DNA of 64,000 bases from Candidatus Litorirhabdus singularis (GTDB lineage Bacteria; Pseudomonadota; Gammaproteobacteria; Pseudomonadales; Halieaceae): NCBI RefSeq assembly GCF_026262625.1, contig NZ_SHNN01000001.1, positions 1,240,001 through 1,304,000 of the forward strand. The letters are read 5' to 3'. A program made the translations under genes and the position numbers. Of this stretch, positions 53,387-61,894 are shown piece after piece; within the stretch, counting starts at the first letter, position 1; each line of letters starts with the position of its first letter. The notes under the pieces are model-generated. The model did not search any database. It was not told the origin of the DNA and was given only the letters and a program-made list of their open reading frames with translations.

Positions 53387-55606
53387 TTAGCTTTGCTTTT
53401 CAGACTGACTCGAGTAGTAATCATCATACAGATAGTTGTTACCGCCCTGCGCCTGCTGTGCTTTGCGGGGATCATACTGGTTGAGTATGGCACCCACCAG
53501 CGGCAGGTTGGAAGCCCGCATGCGCGCCACGTGCCGTTTTGCGTTGCTGGCCGGCGTAGAATTCGCCTTGATGATGAAGATTGCGGCATCGGCAAGTGAT
53601 GACAAGATCAGTGCATCGCTGACAGCCCCCAATGGTGCTGAGTCAATAATAATTCGGTCGAACTTGTCGCGCAGTGTCGCCAGGGCCTGGGCAAAGCGAT
53701 CAGAGCTTACCATTTCCAGCGGATTGGCCGGTATTAGTCCCGCAGGCATAACATGTAGGGAGCTGGCGTCGAGAAACTCGATACACTCCTCAAGTTCAGC
53801 TGCGCCGGAAACAAAGTGCGACAATCCCTTATGGTTGGGCCGCAATCCGCAGCGTGTGGCGAGACTGGGTCGGCGCAGGTCAGCACCGATAATCAGCGTT
53901 TTTTCCATCTGCGCCAGTGCCGCACCAAGGTTCAAGGCGATGGCCGACTTGCCCTCCCCCTCGACTGAAGACGTCAGCACAATAATCTTGGCAGGGCGAT
54001 CCAGACTACTTAACACCAGCGCGGTGCGAATAGACCGCAGTGCCTCTGCATAAGCGTTCTGCGTATTTTCCCAGTACTGCTCGAAACTGCCTTTGGCATC
54101 GGCCGGCATTATGGGCACTACCCCAAGGCTTGGAATACCAATTTTTTGCAGCAGGTCATCCGGATTTTTGACGGTGTCGTCGAGGTGTCCCAACAGCAGA
54201 GCAGCTCCAGTACCCAGCATGAGTCCCAACATAAAGGCGAGAACAACAGTGCGCTGTTTGTCGGGCGTGATAGCCGCGGTTGGTACCAGCGCTGGATCGA
54301 GAATGCGCGCATTGGGTCGCTCGAAACTGCTGGTTTCGCCGGTTTCCTTGAGCCGCGTAAAGAAGACGTCGTATAGCTGTCGGTTGGTATCTACTTCACG
54401 TTGTAGTTCAAGCAGCTCAAACTCCTTCCGATTAAAGTCCTGCACCGCGGTGCGTTGCTCCTCCCATCGCGACGTCAGTAGCTGTTCATTGCGCCTGGCC
54501 AGCTCAAACTCTCTGGAAATACCGGAAACGACTCTGGCGACGCCGCTTTTGAGCGTGCGATTGGCAGCATCAAGTTCGGATTGGGCGGCGATCATGGTCG
54601 GGTGCTTTCTGCCATAGCGCTTGCCCAGCTCCTCGGTCCGACTTTCCGCCGCCGCCTGTTTCTGTTTGAGCCCGCGAATCAGCTCGTGTTGGAGAATAGA
54701 CGGAATAGTAAGCATCTCTTCTACAGAAAGCTTACCGGCATTGTTGACCTCCTGCTTTACGTTCTGGGCCTCGATCCGCGCTTTGCGCGCTTCCTCCAGA
54801 CGCGTCGATAAGTACGTGAGCTCATTGCCGCCCAGGCTGGTAATACCGTCGACAGCCACCAATTGCTCACGATCCCGGAAGTCTTGCAGCGCCTGCTCGG
54901 ATACTCTCAGCTTGTCGCGAATCTGCAATAATCGTTCATTTAGCCAACTGGTGGCTTTGACGGTGCCCGAGGTTCGGGTTTCAAGTTCGCTTTCTATATA
55001 CTCACTGGCCAGCGTGTTAACAATGTCTGCTGCAATTTGTGGATTTCCAGATTCGTACTGCAGATAGACCATGTAACTGTAGTCTACCGGGCGCACCGTA
55101 AGCCCGCCGACAATGCTACCAGTCACCCCGGCGATGGCTCTGGCTTCCGCTTCGGCAGCACTAACCAGCTCTGGCGGCTGTTGCTGTTCTGCGGGTTTTA
55201 GTGAGTTAAGGTCATAGTCCGCCGCTTCCGGCTCGGCTGAGGCGTAGCCGAAGTAGGGGTGCTTGTGGAGTTGCAGTCGACGCACCACCCGTTCTGCCAG
55301 GTTCCGCGACTTGAGGATTTCATACTGCGTCTGGTAATAATCGTATTGAGATGAGTTGGAGCTATAGACATCCTCAATCCCCACCAGTTTGGCCTGAGCT
55401 GTCTCCAGTAGCAAAGAGGCCTGCGCCCGATAGGCCGGCGGCTGAGAAAACACCCAGAACCCCGCCACTATTGCCATAGCACAGGCTAACGCCAGTATGC
55501 CCCACTTATATTGCAGTACCGTAGCCAACAGGGCGCGCAAGTCCAAGGGTTGTTCCGGAGCAAGTGGTGCTACCTGCACGGAATCATTCAGTGGTGGGGC
55601 GGCCAT
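53387..55606 (-). CDS. Polysaccharide tyrosine autokinase / chain-length regulator (Wzc-like)
   Basis: 739 residues: an N-terminal Wzz domain with helices near 30 and about 450, a coiled-coil part (about 200-430), and a BY-kinase domain. Walker A is SSVEGEGKS (546-554), Walker A' is GADLRRPSL, Walker B is IIIDSAP (652-658, Asp655). The C-terminal tyrosine cluster has Tyr725, 727, 730 and 731. It controls chain length and export through cyclic autophosphorylation. No matching tyrosine phosphatase is encoded in this window. Confidence 0.93.
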   Translation of the reverse strand: MAAPPLNDSVQVAPLAPEQPLDLRALLATVLQYKWGILALACAMAIVAGFWVFSQPPAYRAQASLLLETAQAKLVGIEDVYSSNSSQYDYYQTQYEILKSRNLAERVVRRLQLHKHPYFGYASAEPEAADYDLNSLKPAEQQQPPELVSAAEAEARAIAGVTGSIVGGLTVRPVDYSYMVYLQYESGNPQIAADIVNTLASEYIESELETRTSGTVKATSWLNERLLQIRDKLRVSEQALQDFRDREQLVAVDGITSLGGNELTYLSTRLEEARKARIEAQNVKQEVNNAGKLSVEEMLTIPSILQHELIRGLKQKQAAAESRTEELGKRYGRKHPTMIAAQSELDAANRTLKSGVARVVSGISREFELARRNEQLLTSRWEEQRTAVQDFNRKEFELLELQREVDTNRQLYDVFFTRLKETGETSSFERPNARILDPALVPTAAITPDKQRTVVLAFMLGLMLGTGAALLLGHLDDTVKNPDDLLQKIGIPSLGVVPIMPADAKGSFEQYWENTQNAYAEALRSIRTALVLSSLDRPAKIIVLTSSVEGEGKSAIALNLGAALAQMEKTLIIGADLRRPSLATRCGLRPNHKGLSHFVSGAAELEECIEFLDASSLHVMPAGLIPANPLEMVSSDRFAQALATLRDKFDRIIIDSAPLGAVSDALILSSLADAAIFIIKANSTPASNAKRHVARMRASNLPLVGAILNQYDPRKAQQAQGGNNYLYDDYYSSQSEKQS

Positions 55607-55629
55607 GGGTCAGTAAGAGCTCCGGGCTG

Positions 55630-56193
55630 TCAAAAAAAGCGTTGGTTAACGGTGATGATATCGCCGGGCTGGACGCGGTAATCGAGGCCCACTTCAACTT
55701 CTTCGCGCTGCGGATCAGCATCCGCTATCAGCATTATCTGCTTTTTGTTGGCGCGTTCGGTAAAGCCGCCGGCCAGTGCTATGGCCTTGCGGAGAGTTAG
55801 TCCGGGCTGAAAATCTACACCGCCTGGTCGATTGACTTGACCGTTCACAAAAAAGGGTCGGTACTTGACGATGCTCACTGAAATACGGGGGTCTATCAGA
55901 AAATCTGGTTTGAGCCCCGCTATGAGAGTGTCTCTCAGGGCACTTACCGTGGTTCCTACAAGGTTGATCTCGCCCAAAAATGGGTAGGCGATTATCCCGT
56001 CCTGGCCGATGAGAATTTCAGAAAAGCTGAGGTCGGCTTCTCCGTAGACGTGGATGCGGATGCTATCGCCCGCGTTCAACGGATAACCGCTGTCGGCCAG
56101 CGTTGGTAAACACGTGCAGCACAGCATCAACAGTAGGGTCCAGACTCTGGCAGGGATTCGGAAAGCTCGATTAGTCGTTATTGAGAGCGTCAT
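55630..56193 (-). CDS. Polysaccharide export protein (Wza-like, SLBB domain)
   Basis: 187 residues. A signal-like N-terminus ends at about LPTLADS; the Poly_export domain follows (YPLNAGDSIRIHVYGEADLSFSEILIGQDGIIAYPFLGEINLVG), then one SLBB domain (FFVNGQVNRPGGVDFQPGLTLRKAIALAGGFTERA). It lacks a lipobox, unlike E. coli Wza. It is periplasmic or outer membrane and pairs with the Wzc-like kinase to export polymer. Its ATG overlaps the barrel gene stop by four bases. Confidence 0.92.
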   Translation of the reverse strand: MTLSITTNRAFRIPARVWTLLLMLCCTCLPTLADSGYPLNAGDSIRIHVYGEADLSFSEILIGQDGIIAYPFLGEINLVGTTVSALRDTLIAGLKPDFLIDPRISVSIVKYRPFFVNGQVNRPGGVDFQPGLTLRKAIALAGGFTERANKKQIMLIADADPQREEVEVGLDYRVQPGDIITVNQRFF

Positions 56194-57389
56194 AAGCTCA
56201 GGTTCAGGTCAATAAAGAAAACATTGCGCGTATAACCAAAGGTGCTGGTGTTTGAGGAGCGTTTCTCGTAGCGGTAACCGGTGCCAAACTCCAGCCAGCG
56301 CCTCATGTTGTAGTCAATGCTGGCGGAGAAATGAGTTCGGTTGTCGTTACGACTACTGCCCTTGTAATCGTCTTTGGCCTTGAGAAAATTAATCTTGGTT
56401 TGATACTGGCTGGACCAGGCATGGGTCCACCATAGGGTGGCCTCCCCCGTGTCGATGTATTCGCCGACACCATTTGTCTCACGCGCCAGTCGGCGGGTCG
56501 TGAAGCCAAGATTGGAATAAGTACGAGGTTGCCATCTGGCAGCAACCTGCCAGTGAATGCCATCGGTATCCTGAGCGGTGCCGCTTTTATACTGGCGATC
56601 AAAAGTGCCGACTTTGATTTCGCCGCTGGTCTTGGCGCTGGCTTCCCAAGCCAAACCCAGTAAATAAAGCGATTCGACATTATCGAGATTGGTCACGCTA
56701 CCGTCGCTCTCTATGAACTTGCCCTGGTAGTCCTGCTCTGCCCGTCGCCACTCCGCTAATAGCTGGGTGCGTGGCCCGGTCCGATAGAAGAAGGTGCTAC
56801 GCAGGGTATCCGCTTCGCGATCGCGATACTGGGTAGCCTCGCGAAAATTGGTGTATTCCAGAGACTCTACCTTGGCTTCTAATTGCAGCATGCCAGTGGA
56901 GGTGGCATGCCCCACGGTGTATTCGCCACCGAACATTTCGTAATCGAATTCCACCGGCTTGTCGATTAATTCTGCAGCATCGCCCTCGGTGAGTCCGGTG
57001 CCCCGCATCTCATGCGCGTCGAAGTATTTGGCATACAGGTTCAGAGTATTGCTTTGATTAAACACCTGGTGAACATCGAGCGACAAGCGCTGATCTGTCG
57101 CGTTGTCATCGCTGCTGCTTTGGTAACGAAAATCCTGTACTTCGTAGGTAAGCGAGTATGTGCTCAAGTCGTTCTGCAGCCAAGCCTGCAGCCGGGGAGT
57201 AATCACGGTGCCCCAGGTAGATTTGCTGCTATTTTGGGTGCGGAACAAGTTGTCGGTGTAATTTAGCTCAGTGTCCAGCGTAGGCGTCAGGTTCAGCCAA
57301 CCCCACTGGGCATGAGCGGGTTCAGCGGCCTGAGCGACAGGCAGAGCCCATCCGCAGGCAATTGCACCCATCCAGCCGGCTAGCTTCAT
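56190..57389 (-). CDS. Outer-membrane beta-barrel protein of the exopolysaccharide locus
   Basis: About 399 residues from ATG 57389 (signal peptide MKLAGWMGAIACGWALPVAQA). A GTG 21 bases upstream is also possible. The mature part is all amphipathic strands with repeats of aromatic residues (LNLYAKYFDAHEMRG, TLRSTFFYRTGPRTQLLAEWRRAEQDY), ending RNVFFIDLNLSL. Such proteins (the capsular polysaccharide beta-barrel/BBP2 type) probably form the outer-membrane exit pore or anchor for the polymer. It lies directly before the Wza-like gene. Confidence 0.82.
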   Translation of the reverse strand: MKLAGWMGAIACGWALPVAQAAEPAHAQWGWLNLTPTLDTELNYTDNLFRTQNSSKSTWGTVITPRLQAWLQNDLSTYSLTYEVQDFRYQSSSDDNATDQRLSLDVHQVFNQSNTLNLYAKYFDAHEMRGTGLTEGDAAELIDKPVEFDYEMFGGEYTVGHATSTGMLQLEAKVESLEYTNFREATQYRDREADTLRSTFFYRTGPRTQLLAEWRRAEQDYQGKFIESDGSVTNLDNVESLYLLGLAWEASAKTSGEIKVGTFDRQYKSGTAQDTDGIHWQVAARWQPRTYSNLGFTTRRLARETNGVGEYIDTGEATLWWTHAWSSQYQTKINFLKAKDDYKGSSRNDNRTHFSASIDYNMRRWLEFGTGYRYEKRSSNTSTFGYTRNVFFIDLNLSL

Positions 57390-57556
57390 TAAGCTGCCGC
57401 CAATTTTCACGTATTACTTTGCAACGCAGTAATCTCGGTAGTGGCCTTGTTATTCTGACTCGAGCCGATGACGTTTCGAATTCTCGGCGCGTAGTGTAAC
57501 TCATTGTTGTAAAAGGAAAAAGACCCGATACCCCTGCATAGATTAGTGATTGAGTA

Positions 57557-58942
57557 CTATTTTTTTGAGGTGGTGGCTCCCAGTACTGCCGGTATTACAC
57601 CTAGCAGGCTGATCAAGGTCAGACTGATGGCGGGTATCTGCAGGTTAAAATCCACCAGCGCATGTAGGCCGCCCCAGAGGCATGCCATCGTAATGCCAAA
57701 GCCGACTCCGCGCTGCAGTCGGTCGCTCGTGTGTGACTGCATGCGTAAGGCCTGCCGCATGGCCCATCCGACGAAGAGCAACAGCAGGCCCAGAGCGGGT
57801 AGCCCTAGCTCGATGCCAAATTCCAGATAATCGTTATGCGCATGGCGATGAAAACTGTCGACCTCCGGGCCCTGATAATTAGGGAAAAGCCCATAGAAGC
57901 TGCCTCCACCTGATCCAGTCCAGCGAAAGTCTAGTAGCATCTGATAGGCATACTGAAACGACCAGTAGCGGGCCTCCGTCGCCACGTCGGGCATTTGCAG
58001 CGGTAGCAAGTGGCCGCGGGCGAACCAGAGAGCCAGCGCCAGGCCAACAGCGCTAAGCGCGCCTGCTACCAATACTCGCCGTGGCTGCAGCTTGCCCCAG
58101 ACACAGGTTGCGACCAACGCCGCAGCGCAAAGAGCAGCAAGAAAAGCGGCGTTACCCATGCGTGAACGTGACAGCAGTAAGCCGATAAACATGGCTAGCA
58201 GGCAAACCCTCAGCAACAACTCCGGGCCGAGTATTTGCTGCAGCAGCTGGCGGGTGCGTTCGCGCCAGGAGCGGATGCCGGTATTTTGTTGCAGGCTAAT
58301 CAGCAGCGCGCCACCTGCGCTAAGACACAGTGCCATGTAGCCGGCGAAATGGTTGCGGTTGATAAAAGTTCCGGTGGCCTGCCCTTCGTTAACATACTTC
58401 TCCACGAAGAACCCCCATTCGATGCCGCTGAGCACCATAAATGAGCCATAAATCGCTTGCAGAGTGCCGCTGAATACAAGGGTCGCCAACAGTAATCGGA
58501 CTCGCCGTCTGCTGTGTACCAGCGCTACTGTGAGCGTGAAGCCAAGTACCACGATAGTCGATTCAATTAGGAACCAGCGGGTCGCAGCAGGGTCCAGACT
58601 GAGGGTTTGGTAAGCCGCGGGTAGGTGCCACAGCGCTGCTTGAGGTGACAGCCATTGCAACCATTCGCTGGGTAACGGTATCAGTTGGATGCAGGCCCAA
58701 ATTTGTACCGGCAGCAGTAGCAGCAGCGGTATGCGGCAGCGTCGCCACCTGGAGCGTGCGACTGGCAACATCGCGCTCATAGTGGCTAACAGATACGCTA
58801 GCGCAATCAACACCAGTAGTGCCGCCAGTAGTGCTGTTGCCCATGGACGGTTGGAGGCGAACGGCAGTGGTGCCCAAACCAGAGTCAGCATGAAGGCGGC
58901 AAACAGAGCCGTTTCCAGCCGCTTGCCTGGAGCTTGCTTCAC
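57557..58942 (-). CDS. O-antigen ligase/polymerase (Wzy-type) membrane protein
   Basis: 461 residues with about eleven helices and a large periplasmic loop (residues ~320-390: WSFQYAYQMLLDFRWTGSGGGSFYGLFPNYQGPEVDSFHRHAHNDYLEFGIELGLPALG). The HAHNDYL motif is typical of the O-antigen ligase (Wzy_C) family. It would ligate or polymerise lipid-linked repeat units. It starts one base from the upstream gene stop, so is cotranscribed. Confidence 0.88.
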   Translation of the reverse strand: MKQAPGKRLETALFAAFMLTLVWAPLPFASNRPWATALLAALLVLIALAYLLATMSAMLPVARSRWRRCRIPLLLLLPVQIWACIQLIPLPSEWLQWLSPQAALWHLPAAYQTLSLDPAATRWFLIESTIVVLGFTLTVALVHSRRRVRLLLATLVFSGTLQAIYGSFMVLSGIEWGFFVEKYVNEGQATGTFINRNHFAGYMALCLSAGGALLISLQQNTGIRSWRERTRQLLQQILGPELLLRVCLLAMFIGLLLSRSRMGNAAFLAALCAAALVATCVWGKLQPRRVLVAGALSAVGLALALWFARGHLLPLQMPDVATEARYWSFQYAYQMLLDFRWTGSGGGSFYGLFPNYQGPEVDSFHRHAHNDYLEFGIELGLPALGLLLLFVGWAMRQALRMQSHTSDRLQRGVGFGITMACLWGGLHALVDFNLQIPAISLTLISLLGVIPAVLGATTSKK

Positions 58943-58943
58943 G

Positions 58944-59417
58944 CTAGCGCGATGGGCTGGTGTCTAGGGCGGGCCGAGATTCGCCGCCCGACTGAGTCAG
59001 AGGTGGCCGCTCCAGAATAGAGTCTTCATTACAGGTACTGCGGCTGAATTTAACCTGCTCATTAACGAACAAGGCCACTGTCTGTTCATCGCTGCCTGGC
59101 ATAGCTGCCACTGCGCGAGTTATCTGCTCTGCCTCAGCGAGATCCCGTGACATGCACAGGACGCTGCGCGCCAGCGTCTGCTGTTGATCGGCGTCGGTTA
59201 GCCGCTGCGCCGTCAGGGCTGTCGCTTCTGCCAGACTGAAGCGGTACTCCAGCAGGTTGACTATAACTTCAGGCAGCGTTAATTCTGCGGCCAGCATATT
59301 ATCAATCTCTTGCTGGGCTTCTGCATTGGACATTGCTATCGCGTTGCTGGCTGCGAGCAAGCCAATGATGAAGGCGAATGCTGGTGTCAGAAGTGCAGTT
59401 GTAACGGTTGTTTTCAT
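58944..59417 (-). CDS. Secreted small protein of unknown function
   Basis: 157 residues. Signal peptide: MKTTVTTALLTPAFAFIIGLLAASNAIA. The mature part is helical and acidic (AQQEIDNMLAAELTLPEVIVNLLEYRFSLAEATALTAQRL). Two cysteines (LCMSRD, STCNED) could form a disulfide. It is the first gene of the polysaccharide operon on the minus strand. I recognise no family. Confidence 0.65.
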   Translation of the reverse strand: MKTTVTTALLTPAFAFIIGLLAASNAIAMSNAEAQQEIDNMLAAELTLPEVIVNLLEYRFSLAEATALTAQRLTDADQQQTLARSVLCMSRDLAEAEQITRAVAAMPGSDEQTVALFVNEQVKFSRSTCNEDSILERPPLTQSGGESRPALDTSPSR

Positions 59418-59480
59418 GATTAAGGTGCCGGGCTCTATCGCCTGTGGTTGTTGGCACGGTAGTTTTTTTCCATAGACCTG

Positions 59481-59756
59481 TCAATTATGCTGGCTTGGGT
59501 ACAGCATACCGCTAAGATTGAAGGTTGAGCGCAGGCAGGTGAAATTTACCAGCGGCGGGTTACCAGAGTGTCGATTCGCATCGTTCGATGCTGTTTGATG
59601 AAGTGCGCAATTGCGCCTATCTAGAATCTGCTGGTGCAGGTCGCTTTGCTCAGCCTTGCATTGGGCCAGTTCGGGCAGCGGCCGGTCAGATTGGATAACG
59701 AGGTCAAATAAGCGGTATTGTATGACGGGTTGCGTGCTCGAGTCGTTGTCGCTCAG
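59481..59756 (-). pseudogene. Apparent remnant of an HprK-related kinase gene
   Basis: This 276-base reading frame directly follows PqqD and lacks an ATG/GTG/TTG start: the codon overlapping the PqqD stop is CTG (CTGA instead of the usual ATGA/GTGA). Its first 30 codons read ALSDNDSSTQPVIQYRLFDLVIQSDRPLPELAQ; YRLF..LVIQSDRPLPEL matches the N-terminal strand pair of HprK-related kinases found beside PqqD and B2 genes. After that the sequence loses similarity and stops after ~90 codons, where a normal kinase has about 300. It looks like a decayed or truncated kinase gene. The whole 335-base gap 59418-59752 is otherwise empty. Confidence 0.5.
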
Positions 59757-60031
59757 GGCGCTGTTAAAGTGGCCAAGCCTGCCTGCTGGAGTTCACGCAG
59801 CAGCTTCTCGAGATCCTCGGACAGCGTGGTGGCGGTTACATCGTATTCTTGCTGAAGTGTATCGAAAACCGACTGCAGGCTGTGCTCAGTCTGCAGTAAT
59901 TCCCAGATGCGCGTGCCTACCGGGTCCAGTCCGAAATAAGTCTCGCTGGCCAGATCCATGATCACGGTTTCACCCGAGACTTGCTGGGATAGCGCCTCGC
60001 TGGAGAGGGTAACTTTCTGATTTAAATTCAT
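59753..60031 (-). CDS. PqqD-family peptide chaperone
   Basis: 92 residues from ATG 60031. It has the PqqD pattern ALSQQVSGETVIMDLASETYFGLDPVGTRIWELLQTEHSLQSVFDTLQQEYDV. PqqD proteins bind peptides for modifying enzymes (a RiPP recognition element). It lies divergent from the B2 protein gene and next to the kinase remnant. In related loci these three genes accompany polysaccharide synthesis; the peptide target, if any, has not been identified here. Confidence 0.85.
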   Translation of the reverse strand: MNLNQKVTLSSEALSQQVSGETVIMDLASETYFGLDPVGTRIWELLQTEHSLQSVFDTLQQEYDVTATTLSEDLEKLLRELQQAGLATLTAP

Positions 60032-60168
60032 GTGCCTATAATGCACGGCAATACTGGCGCATGGTAGTCCTTTGCGTTTCGCCAGTCCGTGTCTGCGGGC
60101 AATTCCCCGGCGGTGGGTTGAGCAGACTGAACGCACAACATTGAGCCTACAAGAATGAGTCTGCAACA

Positions 60169-60588
60169 ATGAACTTTTGGCAGCTGCAACAGCTGCAGTG
60201 GCAGGTTATTGGGTTGACCCCATTGGTTGCCTTGCTGGTTCGCTGTTTGGGCTGGCGGCGCTGCCAGCGATTTTTATTGGCGCGGCCGCAGCGCAGCCGC
60301 TGTCTGGCAGTTGCGCCGCTGTCTGCCGTTATGCCTAAACTTGAGCCCACTCGTTGGTATCGTGGTCCCCTGCGGCCGCGGTGTCTGACCCGGTCGCTGA
60401 CTTTACAGGCCATTCTGGCCCGCCATGGGGTGCTGGCAGAGATGCGAGTGGGTGTGGCGCGTAAGGGTAGTCAGTTGTTTGCGCATGCCTGGCTAGAGCG
60501 CGAAGGCACAGTTCTCAATGAGTCGCAGCTGCACACCGGTGGGTTTACCGTGATGGCTGGGCTTGACGTTGATGGCGCGGGTAGCTGA
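60169..60588 (+). CDS. Lasso-peptide B2-type transglutaminase-like protein
   Basis: 139 residues, the usual length of the Transglut_core3 / lasso-B2 family. The cysteine-protease-like residues are Cys72 (RPRCLTRSLTLQAILARHG) and His106 (FAHAWLEREG), with a preceding WY motif (TRWYRG). In lasso pathways B2 cleaves the leader peptide bound by the PqqD-like B1. Here no B3 cyclase (asparagine-synthetase-like) is adjacent, so the target may be a non-lasso peptide or protein. It is divergent from PqqD by about 137 bases. Confidence 0.82.
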   Translation: MNFWQLQQLQWQVIGLTPLVALLVRCLGWRRCQRFLLARPQRSRCLAVAPLSAVMPKLEPTRWYRGPLRPRCLTRSLTLQAILARHGVLAEMRVGVARKGSQLFAHAWLEREGTVLNESQLHTGGFTVMAGLDVDGAGS

Positions 60589-60655
60589 GCGGTGTGTTCG
60601 AGTCTATAGTCTTGCCCGGCTGAGCAGTATGTTGCGCGACTGTGGATTAGCCCGG

Positions 60656-61876
60656 TTAGCTCTGGCTGAGTGGACCAGATGCCTTCCGGGTGCTGCTCGT
60701 CAGCCGCCAGCCTAGTATCGGTGCCACCAGGGCCAGGCTATAGCAGATGGCAGCCAACTGCGGCTCAGCGTGGTAGCCGAGCCAGACCAGACTGCCGCTA
60801 AGCGCACCGCGCCGGAACAGGCTATACCAGCGTTTTGAATTGTTCTCCAGCGCCGCGCCGGCCTCCATGAGAGTAGTCAGAATCAATGCAAACCCGGCCA
60901 GTCTGGCGGCATAGTTCTGATCCGCGAAGCCGACCAGGTAGTAACTGCCCCAGACGAACATGGCCAATATCAGCAGCAGTGCATAGGTGCGTGCAGCGGG
61001 ACCGCAATCGGGATCATACTTGGGCAACGGACCAGTCTGGATTGGCGCCGCCTGACCTGGCACCTGCCAGGCCGGTGGTGCCACCCATAAATACAGTTTG
61101 TCGCGCCAGCGCGGTGTATTCCAGCTGCTTGCCAGCATATCGCGGTAAAGGTGTAGATTGGCCCACAGCGGATTCCAACTGTGTAATGGCTTGGATATTC
61201 CAAATTCTACGGGCTCTTCGTCCAACTCTTCCTGAAAACTGCCGAACAGTCGGTCCCAGAGGATAAACACCCCGCCGTAGTTGCGGTCCAGATAGCGTGG
61301 GTTGCGGGCGTGGTGCACGCGATGATTGGAGGGGCTCACGAACACCCATTCAAACCAGCCCAGCTTGGGGACGAACCGGGTATGTACCCAGTACTGGTAA
61401 AGCAGGTTGACCGAGGCGACGGTAATAAACATTTCTGGCGGCACCCCCAGCAAAAAACTGGGTACGTAAAATATCCAGCCGAGCAGGAAACCGGTGCTGG
61501 TTTGACGCAGCGCTGTGGTCAGGTTGTATTCCTCGCTCTGGTGATGGGCGACGTGGGATGCCCACAGTACCTGCCGTTCGTGGCTGACGCGGTGAAACCA
61601 GTAGTACAGAAAGTCATAGCCGATAAAGGCCAATACCCAGGCCAGCGCACTATCTGTTGAAATATCAAACAGACGGTATTGTTCGCCCAATTGCAGCAGT
61701 AGCACTGTACCAAAGCCAAAGATCACCAGCGCGGAGCTGGTTCTGAGGATCCCCATGCTAAGGCTGTTAATAGCGTCATTGAGGCGATAGTAGCCGCTTC
61801 CCTTACGCTTGTCCCAAGCCATCTCAAGCAGTATTGATAAGGCGAAAAAAGGTATAGCGTAAGGTACCAGATCCAC
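60656..61876 (-). CDS. Sterol desaturase/fatty acid hydroxylase family membrane enzyme
   Basis: 406 residues from GTG 61876 (GAGG upstream). Di-iron His motifs: HRVSHERQVLWASHVAHHQ, VHTRFVPK and HRVHHARNPRYLD. The C-terminal ~150 residues add several helices, longer than the plant/bacterial minimum. It follows the Rieske oxygenase by 18 bases, so they are probably cotranscribed and oxidise the same membrane or sterol-like substrate. It is the second such enzyme in the window (the other is at 12180). Confidence 0.88.
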   Translation of the reverse strand: MDLVPYAIPFFALSILLEMAWDKRKGSGYYRLNDAINSLSMGILRTSSALVIFGFGTVLLLQLGEQYRLFDISTDSALAWVLAFIGYDFLYYWFHRVSHERQVLWASHVAHHQSEEYNLTTALRQTSTGFLLGWIFYVPSFLLGVPPEMFITVASVNLLYQYWVHTRFVPKLGWFEWVFVSPSNHRVHHARNPRYLDRNYGGVFILWDRLFGSFQEELDEEPVEFGISKPLHSWNPLWANLHLYRDMLASSWNTPRWRDKLYLWVAPPAWQVPGQAAPIQTGPLPKYDPDCGPAARTYALLLILAMFVWGSYYLVGFADQNYAARLAGFALILTTLMEAGAALENNSKRWYSLFRRGALSGSLVWLGYHAEPQLAAICYSLALVAPILGWRLTSSTRKASGPLSQS

Positions 61877-61894
61877 GTGTGCAGCCTCAGGTAG

